Shown: positions 49,414 through 61,100 of the stretch, piece by piece
Layout of the letters: each line of letters opens with the position of its first letter
How positions within the stretch are numbered: position 1 is the first letter of the stretch
Origin: Patagioenas fasciata
Taxonomy: Eukaryota > Chordata > Aves > Columbiformes > Columbidae
NCBI RefSeq assembly: GCF_037038585.1
Contig: NC_092523.1
Span: 30,137,501-30,201,500 of the forward strand
DNA: 64,000 bases
Direction of reading: 5' to 3'
Translations under genes and position numbers: made by a program
The notes under the pieces: model-generated
Seen by the model: the letters and a program-made list of their open reading frames with translations, nothing else
Told to the model about the DNA's origin: nothing
Database searches by the model: none

Positions 49414-52400
49414 ACACTAAGAGATATCCAATAAACATTTCAAAACACTCAAGATTTTGATTGTTTGGTTGACACAACAACTAAATGAGGGCCCAATTCT
49501 TCAAAAGGCATCCTGCTTTGTGTTAGATGTCACACTGTGCAAGACATGACCTGGCTCTGTAAGGGTGGTCTGAGCTGATGTTGTGTTTTACTGAGGTTTT
49601 TGAGCTCTATCAGGAGAACCCGCTCCTTCAGAGAAGCTGCAGTTTCTGTTTGTTGTGTTGCTGGCAATGCCAGTTAGGACACAAGTGGCCACAGAAATGT
49701 CACAACAGTCTTTGTTCCTATTTCCTTTCATCTCCCTTCAGGGTATGCAACCAAAATGGGTTTTCTTCCAAATTTCTGCCTGTTTCACTCCTCTAGGCAT
49801 TTTCTTACTTAGAGAAAGTGAGAGGATTTAAGTGTTTTTGCCACAGACAGTTGACATTCTCACCTTTTACTGTCTCGTTGGTGAAGATGCCCTTTGAAGG
49901 ATGTTGTGAAGAATTATGAGAAAACCAGCACTGATTAATAGGGTTGTCACACCTTCTTATTGCTGGGATAGCACCAGTTCCAAAAACATGTCAGATGTTT
50001 CTCAAACTTAGGAAAGGACTCAATGCTTGTCCAGAAGAACATGCAAACCATGTAATGAGGGCAATCATAGCCTAGGAAATTAAAAAATAACATAGGGAGC
50101 CTTCCTCATCTCTACTATTTTTCACGTGGAGAGAGAAAACATGAAGGTCTCCGGGTGAGTCAAAATATTTGCCAGGGTGAAAACTTATTCAATGTACCAA
50201 AATACAAGAAGCAAAGACCAACATATACTGCTGTTGCTATGCTGTACTTTCACAGCTATGTTTCTTTCACTCTATGTATATTTTCTGTCTGCCACGCTGG
50301 AGGTAGTGATGGGTTGCGCAAGCAGCCATACCTGAAAAGGGGTGTCTAAACTGCTTTAAAATGTCCCTGACTCAACAGAATGTGTAGTGGAGGCAAGAAC
50401 CTTCATCCAGAGGATTTTTTCTGATAATTTATGATTAGTAAAGGCATCTGATAAGAATCTATTAAATGCTATGACAGATATATGATTAATAAATTCCAAT
50501 TCAAATGAAAAATAGCTCATTTTACTATTAGATACTTGTTAAAAGGGCTTTTACATCTAATACGTATTTCTTTTTGTAAGAATAGCTTCTACAAAAGATG
50601 CATTTTCCAGTTTGAAAAATAAACACAATGTATTCATCTATTGTTTCGCTTTGCTGGGAGATAGAGCTATTTAAGTGAAGAAAGTCATGACACTGAATAA
50701 TAAGCAGTACACATTCATCTTTTCTAGGAACTGGATTTGTAGCCCACCACAGTTATCAAAAGCTGACTTTTTGGAATAACTGTATAGAATTCAGCATGTA
50801 TTTCCTTTAGATGAAAAAAGACCTAGCAGGTAGCCCTTGTAGTTTCAGGGGGAAAAAAAATAAAAAGGCTGTGGAAAAAGACTTTTATACTTATTTTTTT
50901 ATTCTGTTGTTTAACTGAAAAACCCACAAATACCAAACTGGCATTTTCCAAGTGTATTCCAAGATATTCCTACTTAGATGAAGAGGGAAAAAGACAATTT
51001 CTAACAGAGCAGTTAGTTCTTTTCAGTCCTTTTCTAATATTTAAATATATGTTAATTAGTTTAGGCTATGTGGAGGGTCTTTTACCCTATTAACTGTTTT
51101 ACTTCATTCTGCTGGCTAATGCTGAGGACTTAGTATGATTTGCAGGTTAGATCAAATTGTGAAAGGCGAGTAAAAATTCTTTGAATTTTGAAGATTTATT
51201 TAATGTATTGTAAAAATCTGATGACTGATCGTGTGTGTGCCTGAGTGGGTGTATATATGTATTTTTGTGTTTGTATATTTTACCTTGGATATTACTTATC
51301 ATTGCTGTTAAAAGGCTCAGGAACTTTGATACTGATAAGAGGTAGTTCTACCTGTCAAATCCACAGATATTAATGCGCTTTCTGGAAAAGTTACGTATTT
51401 TGTTAATGGAAAGGTAATGGAACTGGAAGAAAGAAATATTCCCTGGTAATCAGTGTGGGTCATTTCAACAGGAGGATAAATTAGAGAGTCATGATATGCA
51501 CAAATAATACCTTTAATGCAGTTAATGCTCTCAAGTCCTTTTAAGTGTTTATTCTTACTTCCTTAAAGCCTTTTGGTTCTATTATAGTTTTACGGAACTG
51601 TTTTTTCATAAACACCCATGCAATTTCTGTCTTTCACTACATGTGGTGCTTTGTTACATAAACACAACAAACACTGAAAGTCCTGAGCAAGGAACAAAAT
51701 ATATCCTTGTATTGATAGAAAACTGTCAAATCTTCACAAAACAAACAGTTTCCTTCCCTCCCCACTTCTCATCTTCTGAGGTTTGCACACCTTGTACGTT
51801 ATACCCTTAGGATAACTAGAAACAATTAGGGGAAATATGGTCGCTCACCACTCCATTTTCTGCCTTCTCTCTTCTGATATGTGAGAGAGAAAATTTAGAA
51901 GGTTAAAAACTCCTCAGAGATGGAACTATTGATTATCACTAAGTAATCTTGACCTTGTCTGGACAACATAGCTTTTTGCATATAGATTTCTTGCAGGGAA
52001 AGAGTACTAAGTCTCTGTGCAATCCTATTTCTTAATTTCCAGATAACAGACGTAAAACAGAGCTGAAACGCACAAACTCTTCTGTGCTACCATGTAAGCA
52101 ACAGTACATCAGCACCAGAGAAGTAGAAGTGAATTTCAACCTGGCAGTAAGAAAAGACATCTATAAGGATAAAGATACTGGGCTGCCAGTATCAGCTGCA
52201 GTTCCAGGGTCAAATTGTCATATTAGAACAGATTGAAAAAAATGGAAAAATACAACATTTGACTTGCTTGTATAGCTAGTGGGAAAACAAGTTCTTACAT
52301 GTACAGCAAAGGCAGCTTAGACTACTTGTCAGCTCAAATCATTGCCTGAAGCTGGCAGGACACTCAGCTGAGTTTTCTCCCCATGTTAGCAGGATGAAGA

Positions 52401-55368
52401 CTGCCAGTGAAGCGCTCCCTCTGTCACTTCGCTCTTACAGAGAAGAAATAGCGTGTCAGTCACAGAGCTGCTGGCCTAAAGAATCATCCAGTAAAACATT
52501 GGCTAATTTGACTCACTTTACCAGAGACATCTCTTCTGCTCTGTTGGAGGAGCCAGACAGACAAATTTATCTCTTTTTTTTCTTTTCTCTTTTTCACACA
52601 GATATTTTGCCTCTGTTTCCCCTCAGTCATGATACGTATACCTTTAACAATCTTATTGGAAGGTCTTGCAAAGTCACCATCCTGTCCTGATTTAAATTCT
52701 AATTAAAGAATTGCTGTCCTCATGATGCCATGCCATGTCGTTAAGACACTGGCAATTATCAGGACAGTTTGATGTAACTGAATTTTTTGTACTAGGGGCT
52801 GCAAAAGTCTCTGTCAAGTGCCACAACCTTGAACTTGCAAGACCTTGATCTGGGTACTTCAGACCTACAATCACTCCTTATTTTGTGTGGCAGCAGCTTT
52901 ACCCCTGTGCAAGAGGTGTTTTCCTTGTCTTTGTGACAGCAGCGGCTGCCTCTCCTGCCTTTTTCTGGTAGCCTTTGCCTCCTGTGTCTTTCATGCTGCC
53001 ACCATGTGAATAGGCAAGGGAGTGAGTTGGGCTGGAGCAGCTGCAGCCATAGGTGTTGAAAGGTGAGGGAGCAGGGCTAAAGAGCAAGGATAGAGCCCAA
53101 AGACGCTGGACTGCTCTGGCTGCGTTGCACGTGGACGTAGTTCCCATGATTCTGCAAGGCTGGAGGAGCTGGTTGGTTATTTGAGCAGGGTTTCTGTTTG
53201 TACATTTGGTCCCCATCTTCCTCAGGACATTGCTACAAGCCACAGGTTGGACCATGGTGGTCTATGTTATCAGCCTGGCATCATTTACCAGCTTAGATGC
53301 AATGACTAGTTTTGTGTTCTTAAAGGTAGCAAAATGTATTTTACTTCAGTCAGATGCTTCAATTCAGGCAAGCCTTGGATGAAACAAAGAGATGAGACAG
53401 GGATCTCCCTCTTAATTATTGAACTGTGTACTCGCTTGTCCTCAGAAGCTTCTGCTTTTTGCCACTGATGACCTGTGGTGGTTGAGATGAAAACAAAAAG
53501 CCTGTCAAAAGGAATCTGTTACGGTACTAGGATGGATGCTTTTGTGTTTGCTGCCTGCTGGTGCACGGCACTGCTGACTAGAAGACTCTCTACCCATACA
53601 GCACGTTGTTTTTATGCTTCTCTTGTTACCCAAGGATGAGGTCACTCAGTTCATTAATGTTTTATGTTTATATAGTACCTTTCTTCAGCCAGCTTCCAAG
53701 GCAGTTGCCAAATTTATTTCTGCACCAGCAAGTATCTGAAACTGATTGTTCATGATTTCTGTGTAGACTGAGGAGACAGTTAAAAGAAATTCACTTTCCC
53801 CTCTATGTTTGGATATGCAGTGGAGTTAGGCATCAGTGCTCCGTGACACTTGTGCTGTCTGTGCACTTTGCAATAGAAGATTCCTCAAGAAGTTTCTCAG
53901 GCTTTTCCATTCCTTTTTTCTTTTTCTTTCAAGTTCTTTTGACAATTTGTAGATCTGGATCCTACTCCACAAACAACCTCCTAGCCTTATTTAAGCCAGC
54001 CTGTAGCACAGGATGCAATTTAGATCAAATAAAGGGAATGGAATCTGATCACATAATATTGCAAATATCAGTTTTTTCTAGCTGTGTTTGAAAATAGCAT
54101 AGGTATATGTTCAGGAATAACACTTGTAGCCATAGAATGGTGTTTTTAATTGTGCTTCAAAAGGACAGAAAATAACTGCATGAATTTTACCATCACAAAA
54201 GAATCTTGCAACAGTTGATGACCTGTCTTATAAGGTACTGCAAGGGAAGCAATAACATATATTTTTTTATGGACATCAGAGTCTATAACTGGCATAATAA
54301 ACCAGGAAAAATGTAGATCTTGGTAGCAAAATGAAGAAATGGTAATATTTCACATTTTCTCCTTCAGAGTGTATTAGAAGCATTTCTAATTGAAAATGTA
54401 TGTCATCCTTGAGAAAGAACATGATATATTGTTTAAAAATAAATAAACTCCTGTGCAGAATAGAAGCCTAAAGCCAAGGAGTGGTTGGGTTCTCGTTCCT
54501 TGCCACTTTACACTTAAATTCTACCAGTGTAAATATAACTAACATTGCAGTGAAGTCTACTTTGATTCACACTTAAGAAAGCTCCCTGTGGCTGGGACAG
54601 GTTGAGGTTAGCCAAGCATGGTCTGAGAGCTGGTGCAGATAGTGTCATAGAGAAGTTCTTTCTAACACCCTGCAGCACAGGAAAAAAGACAGTTTTATTT
54701 TGATTTAGTTGCTCTTTAGCATCAGTGAAGGTAAAACTACAGCATGCTCTGTTGATTCTACAGCACCGTGGTTTGTTAGTGCATTGTGAAAATGCACCCA
54801 TTTTTCTACTGCAATGCCATCGAGCTCCCCTAAGCCCAAGTGAGTTTTTCCTTTTTCATACCTCATCAGCAATAATATTGTGCAGGTCAAACAGTCTCCT
54901 TTACCTATCTGTACGTCTCCCAGTGTCTTTAGATTCAATTTTGCCACTTGTCTGTACAAATATAATTAACCTTTGTTGTCCCTGGCTGTGCTGGAGTAAT
55001 GGGAGTACAGAAGTGCACAGGGCACACAGCTGCTGTGTGTGTGTGTGTGTGCAGGGGGGTGGCTGGTCCTGCAAAATCTACATTTTTCATATTAAGACCT
55101 GGCAAGTTTTTCCGAAAAGGCTATTCCTGCCTTTCAGTTTGTGAGATCAAAGCTTCCTTCTTACTCAGTCTTTTGCATGCATTTGAATTTTATCTATACA
55201 ACCTTGACTGGAGAGATGGCAAGGTTAATCTAATTTTGTCCTATTTACTCATGTCATTGTTTCGCTTGTGATAAATGGGGTTGTACTTTGTAAAAACATA
55301 CTAATGTTTTCCTATTTTTGGTTCCTACACATGGAAATTACCTTCCTGGCTGCTTCTCTTCCATTTTC
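49414..55368. other. Non-coding stretch
   Basis: No supportable gene. It is AT-rich with scattered A runs (about 50850) and TA-rich words (about 51040-51060, 51250-51280). Minus-strand frames near 52899-53255 and 54514-54801 and a + frame near 54725-55144 are open but unrecognised. A TG microsatellite lies at 55034-55051. Confidence 0.55.
55034..55051 (+). repeat. TG microsatellite, 9 units
   Basis: Nine uninterrupted TG units followed by a G run (GCAGGGGGGT). Confidence 0.9.
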
Positions 55369-55672
55369 ACAGAAACACAAAATGGTTGAGATTGGAAGGC
55401 ACCTCTGAAAGTCATCTGGTCCAACCCCCTGCTCTTGCGGGGCCACATAGAGCTGGTTGCCCTGGACTCTGTCCAGTTGTGTTTTGAGTATCTCTGAGGA
55501 TGGAGGGAGGCTCTACAACCTCCCTGGGCAACCTCAGTCACCCTCACAGTAAAAATGTGTTTCCTGATGTTCAGAGGGAAACTCCTGTGTTTCAGTCTGT
55601 GCCCACTGCTCCTTGTCCTGTCACTTGGTGTCACTGGGAAGAGCCTGTCTCTATCTTCTTTACACCCTTTAT
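55369..55672 (-). mobile_element. CR1 LINE, 5'-truncated 3' end, minus orientation
   Basis: Read on the + strand this is the reverse complement of the CR1 3' part. It begins near the element's 3' terminus ('tggttgagattggaaggcacctct', 'gtcatctggtccaaccccctgctc') and runs through 'tttgagtatctctgaggatgga', 'acaacctccctgggcaacct', 'tcaccctcacagtaaaaa' and 'cttgtcctgtcact' to 'gaagagcctgtctctatcttctttacaccc'. Truncation at about 55672 is the usual CR1 5' truncation. The subfamily differs from the copy near 57.8 kb. Moderate divergence; the open frame across it (minus 55338-55634) is a relic of CR1 sequence and not a host gene. Confidence 0.93.
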
Positions 55673-57807
55673 ATCATTCTCTCTTGTTACATACCCTGGT
55701 AGGTATTGTTCAGAAGTACAGGCTTGTGGAATGAACTACCATGTTCTAAAGAAACCCTACAATTCATAAAAGGATCATGTTCTCACTCATGGTACAAAAC
55801 ACTGAGTCACAGCTTTCAGTATTTTAACGGAAAGATATCTCTACACTGTTTTTTCAGGAGTTGTTGATATTGGCTTTCTCTGTCTGATGACAAACACTTT
55901 TTTTTTCCTTACCTTTTTTTTTTTTTGGTCTTTAAATCAGAAGCTTTATTTGCATATGAAAAAAGTATTCTGTGAGTAATGTTGGTTACATTTACCTGTA
56001 AGATACTGAACATAATATTTTCCTTTTGGAGTGTTATTCAACTATTCTGAGAAGTCGAAACATGCTCTTAGAAAAACAGATACTTAATAGACAGGGGGAA
56101 AAGTTATAGCAGGGTCCCTTAGTGGACAAATATTTGATGGTTTGCCAGGTTCAATTGCCTACTAGTCTTGTGTTGTGTGCTGAAATAACCACGTGGATTA
56201 TGTACAAGAAAAACTATTATCTGAGAAGCTGAAAATAGACCAGTTGATCAATTTAACACTTGTAACTCTAGCATTAGGATAGGTATTTTCAGGGAGCTGT
56301 TTTTATAATGACTTTTTTCTGTTCTAAAGTTTTGTACTATTATTATGTCTTGACCTTAAGTGTGGATTGTGAAAAGGTAAAATGCAGAGTATGGAGCTCT
56401 TTGTCTTCCAAAAAAAATCTTGAGAAACTGAAGCAACGTTTTATTTCCTGATTTCCATTCTGGTCAGATTTCCATGGGGTCTAGACCTGGCATCATTGCT
56501 TCTGTCTGCTACTTACTACTGTGGGATACAGTAATTTTCCCTAAGTGTATGCAGAGTGTGCATCTACTTATCTTTCTATGCTGGAAGATATATTTCTAAT
56601 ACTGTGTTGGATTTTATGTCTGTGTTGGTAAAGGATTATATGGAATAGTTTCCTGAAATAATCTTTCAAGGTTCCATGCTGACCTCCCTGCAGGAATTTC
56701 CTTTTCAGTGAGATGTTTCCCTATCCACCTGTCTCCACTTCTTCCTCTTAGAAGAAAAATAACGTTATTAAATAAAAGGAAGAACTTTTCAGTTTCTGTA
56801 TTACTGCATCTCTTTATATGCTTCTTGAGCTTGGTAGTCAACATCGACGGTGCTTTTAAGTTTCTTTTTCTTGCACTTTGAACAATGGAAGTCTGTATTA
56901 TACCCAGGAGTTCAAAGTCCTCTACATTCTGATTTTGAAGAACAATAAACTAATTCAGAGGTGGGTCCACCGTTCACGTGCTTCAAAACCTTAAGCAGCA
57001 GAATGAAAATTGACTCTCCACAATGGCAGCCACTGGTAGATTTACTGCTCCCCTTGGGATGCACACAAGGTGATAGACCTGAAGTCTCTCAGTTACAGCA
57101 GGCTCTTTATTGTGGGTGTATTGAACTCCTGCTGCCTGCTGTGCCACAGCCATTAGCACAGGTCAGTCAGGTGCAGGAAGGGCAGGGAAATGTGTGGAAT
57201 TAGCAGCCATGTCCCCCTGAGAGATGTTTTCTGCTCTCCCAGTTTACAACATGACATTGGCAGGGTAGGGACTGTGCTGAAAATGGCTTTTAGTTGCAGC
57301 AGGATGCACAGATATGAACTAGCAGAGAACTTTCCACTGATAAAGGATTACTGGGGATGCTTTTGGTGGAAAACCAAGTACATTCCTGGCTGTTTTGCTA
57401 GAACAATGATGACCTTATATCCTGTTGCATGCCACAAACTTTCCATGCTCAAACCATTGCACGTGCCATTTTCAGTGCTGCACCTTGTGCCCATAAACAA
57501 AAGGATAGTGCTGAGTCTATGTGTGAAAATTACATCTGTGGTTGATGTGTATATATGAAATCTTAAACGTCTAGAGTTCCCAGTTACACACATATGCCAG
57601 TTGTTCAAGACCTTCAGTTTGTCATAGGAATTAGAGTACCTTTTTTTCTTTTACTTTTTGTTTGTTTGGTTTCGTTTGTTGGTTTTAAATTTAGCCTGAC
57701 AAGCTCAGGACATTTTCATATTGCTTTTTCATATTTCATTCACGCCTTGAAGACATCCTGAATGTTATGAGTGGTGCATAGTCAGCTGAGTGCTAATGTG
57801 TCATTTC
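55673..57807. other. Non-coding stretch between two CR1 copies
   Basis: No supportable gene. A poly-T tract lies near 55894-55926, and open frames at about 56961-57203 (+) and 57190-57558 (+) have no recognised domain. A TTTG-rich tract lies at about 57650-57690 before the second CR1 copy. Confidence 0.55.
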
Positions 57808-58100
57808 TCACAGAATCACAGAATGTTAGGGATTGGAAGGGACTTCAAAAGATCATCCAATCCCCCCGCTGGAGCAGGAACACCTAGATGAGGTTACACA
57901 GGAATGTATCCAGGTGGATTTTGAATGTCTCCAGAGAAGCAGACTCCAGTGTTCTGTCACCCTCACTGTGAAGAAGTTTCTTCTCATATTTAAGTAGAAC
58001 CGCCTGTGTTCCAGTTTGTACCCATTGCTCCTCATCCTGTCATTGGTTGTCACTGAGAAGAGCCTGGCTCCATCCTTGTGACACTAACCCTTCTCAGCTT
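57808..58100 (-). mobile_element. CR1 LINE, 5'-truncated 3' end, minus orientation, internal deletion
   Basis: The left edge (+ strand) starts with 'cacagaatcacagaatg', the complement of the CR1 3' terminal repeat, then 'gattggaagggacttcaaaagatcatcca', 'gagcaggaacacctagatgaggttacacagg' and 'ttttgaatgtctccagagaagcagactcc'. About 25 bases usual in this subfamily ('acaacctccctgggcagcct' block) are missing at about 57946, where the sequence jumps to 'agtgttctgtcaccctcactgtgaagaag'. It continues through 'gtacccattgctcctcatcctgtcattggttgtcactgagaagagcctggctccatcc' and ends near 58100. Inactive 5'-truncated copy, less diverged than the copy at 55.4 kb. Confidence 0.95.
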
Positions 58101-61100
58101 AAATGGACTTTGCCTTCTTCCAGATGCATTGCTAGGATCAGTGCTGATCTAGATTATCTGTCCTGACAGCCTGAAAGTGCCCACCAACACTTAGCTCATG
58201 AACTTCAGCAGTAGCTGCAAGTACCTGCAAGCTGCTCTGTTTGATTTCCAGTGGTTGAACAATGCACTTATCCTTGTCTTCTCAAATGGAGCATGATTTT
58301 ACTGATACCCTAATTACATTGCTCAGACAAAATACTCTTATTTGTAGTTGTCTGAGGACATAAGGATGAATGACAATAGCAAATACTATTTAATATCTGT
58401 TAGAGTGTGGGAGTATGCTAGTTGCTACAAAATCCCTGTCTGATGCTTTTAGGTGTATGCAAAATGAAGTGTAACAATCCCTGATAAGAGTCAAAAACTT
58501 TTGAGGAAACTTTTACATTATGGTTCGGTTCAAAATGTCAAAATTAGTTTCAAATTTTTCAATGTAAAACTAAAAACTAGGGAAATCAGAAGAAAAATTT
58601 GTTAAAAACCTAATTTAGTTGCTCTGTGCAATTTTACAAGTTCTTTTAATCTGTTTAAATTTTTCCTACTCTGCAGTCTCTTGCTATAGTTCGATTTTTA
58701 AGAAAGGTCTTTTTTAAAAATGACATTTCATGCTTTTTGCTAGAAAAACAATTCAAACTAATTTTTGCATACTCTAGTTGAAGGAAAATCAAAGTTGTCA
58801 TAAGCTCTTATTTTGATTTTTAGAAGTTGTTAGTTTTCTTTTGACAAACTCGAGACAAATACTGCATTTTTATTTCAGCCAAAACTACAGTAAAAACAGT
58901 GACATATTTTTTCCAGAGATATAATTGATTTGGAACTGCAGGATGTAGCTGTTTGGAAGGAAAAATAAGAAAGTGTCGCTATTTCACTAGTTAGAAAGAG
59001 CGAAGAAAGACCATTTACAAGAGATATGGCAGGCAGGAATTTCTCAGCTTATAAGCACCTCTCAAAGGGGTGAAAACATAAAAATACTCTTAGGCTAGCC
59101 TATAGAAGGTGAACTAAGGTTCTTTCTTTCCACCTTATGCCTAGGCAGTCTGGGAGAAGAATGCTAACCACTGGTCCCTAGCAGTGTGTCCTGATTTCTG
59201 ATCACTTAAAGAAAAATCCCCATTTCAGAGAGCAAGCAAGATTGTGAAAGTAGAGAATACCATACCCCATCTTCAAAAAAGGTAAGGAAATGTTTTTCTG
59301 TTGATCCTTTAACGCTTTAAATGATGTCTTCATTTAACAATTCATTAACTTGAAGGCAGAGATGAGAATTTAGATAATAATTGAACAGTAAAGTATGCGG
59401 TTTAACCTGCATGTTCCAACTCATAAACAGAAAAAAAAGGGGCTTTTTCATATTAAAGGAAGAATATAATGCATGTGTTACTGTACTTAGGACTATTTTT
59501 TGTGTAGCTTTTGTGTACATTTTGTAAAAAAAATAAAATAACTACTGCACACAACAGCAAATATTTTCCTTCATTTCAAACACCGAAGTTATTCTTAGCC
59601 ATGCAAAGATTTATGTAGTCTCCAGTCTACTAAGCAGCTCTTGTTTTGCCAAGACAGATATGCAGCGTGTCTGTTAGAATGCTGCCACTGGGAATTAGTG
59701 CTAAGTAATAGTCCACCATTTAGGCTTTTATCAGAACAGATTCGCACAGTTTTCCTTTCTGCTAGGTTTTGAATTGATTGACTATTTGTAAAATATTTAC
59801 AACTTTACTTTCTTAGATGCTCTACTTTTAACAAGTACTGGAAGAAGCTGAAAACAGTTAAAATGTACTGTACTGTGTATGTTTCCTCTGAAAGTGGAAT
59901 GACAGCAGCATTATTTTTTTTTGGCCTGGGAAGAACATTGGAATTGCAAATGATAGGTAACAATTTCTTTCTACAGCACCCTTTCTGGAATGCGGTTGCA
60001 GGGCAAATGTGTTCATCAGTGACTTCATCTGCCAATGCCCTGCTCTACAGTGCATTTCTATAAAACTAGGTTCAGTATCTTCCTGTCTCTGCTTTGCACA
60101 AAACAATATGGTTCTGGTATTTGAAGTTTCTTTATGTGGTTTAGAGAATCTGTCCTGTCTAACAAATATCACCCTGTAAATTAACAAAGACTATTAGTTA
60201 ACTAAAAGCCCTGCCGTACTAGTGACTGTCTTGCCAAAATGTACATTTGACTGGTGTGTTATGCAGCAAGAGAATGAATGATAGGTAGATACTGACAGCT
60301 CTTCTGAAATGATCAGCCATGTTATTAAGAAAAAAAGGTTCTGTTATCTTGAGATGCTCATAGTCACAAGGATATTTTTCTATCCTAAAAACCTACTACA
60401 CCTCAGCTGAAGGTACACAGGTGTTCTTGAAATACGTATTTGTGAGATGATGTCTGTTGATGTATTATAGATAGGATATGTTTTTAGGTTTTCAAGGTAG
60501 GAAGATACAACCAGTGTGCCGCCGCCACTGGAAAGTGCTCTGTGCATGCCGCATGCTTCCTACCTGCTCTTTCTAACCTCATATTTCCATGACACTTGTG
60601 TGTAAGGATTACAGATTCTGAGCTATCTTCTGCTTCCTTTTAATAGACTCCATTTTTGCATGCCATATGGCAGTTTTCAAATAGTACATTTTTATAACTT
60701 GCCAGGTAAAATACAATACCCATTGGCTTAAAACACAAATATTCAAGGAACATTCTATAAGAGTGGTCAGTTGCAATATCATCCTCAGATTGGTTAATAT
60801 GAATTTCATAAATAAAGTATGTAAGACATATTTCTGTATAGTATTTTCATTTAACTTTTCTTCCAGTAGAAATAAAGCTTTTTTCTTTTTTTTTCCTACA
60901 TGTACCCATTGTTCTTTCATAATCTGCCTCCATATCCTGTTGTTAGAATATTCTGCTTTTTGCTGCAGAAAACAGAACCAAAACCTTAATAGGAAATAAT
61001 TTGTACTATGAGTAGAGATTTTGCTTTATCCATGAGATTCTTTTTGGTGCAAATAATTTGTAAATGTTGCATTAGTCAACTTCTGAACAAGTTTACTGAA

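Noticed and set aside
52899..53255. 118-codon minus-strand open frame
   Set aside because: It is in a mildly GC-rich patch that lengthens frames on several strands. No recognised domain.
55338..55634. 98-codon minus-strand open frame
   Set aside because: It lies within the CR1 copy and is repeat-derived.
57853..58053. 66-codon minus-strand open frame
   Set aside because: It lies within the younger CR1 copy; repeat-derived.
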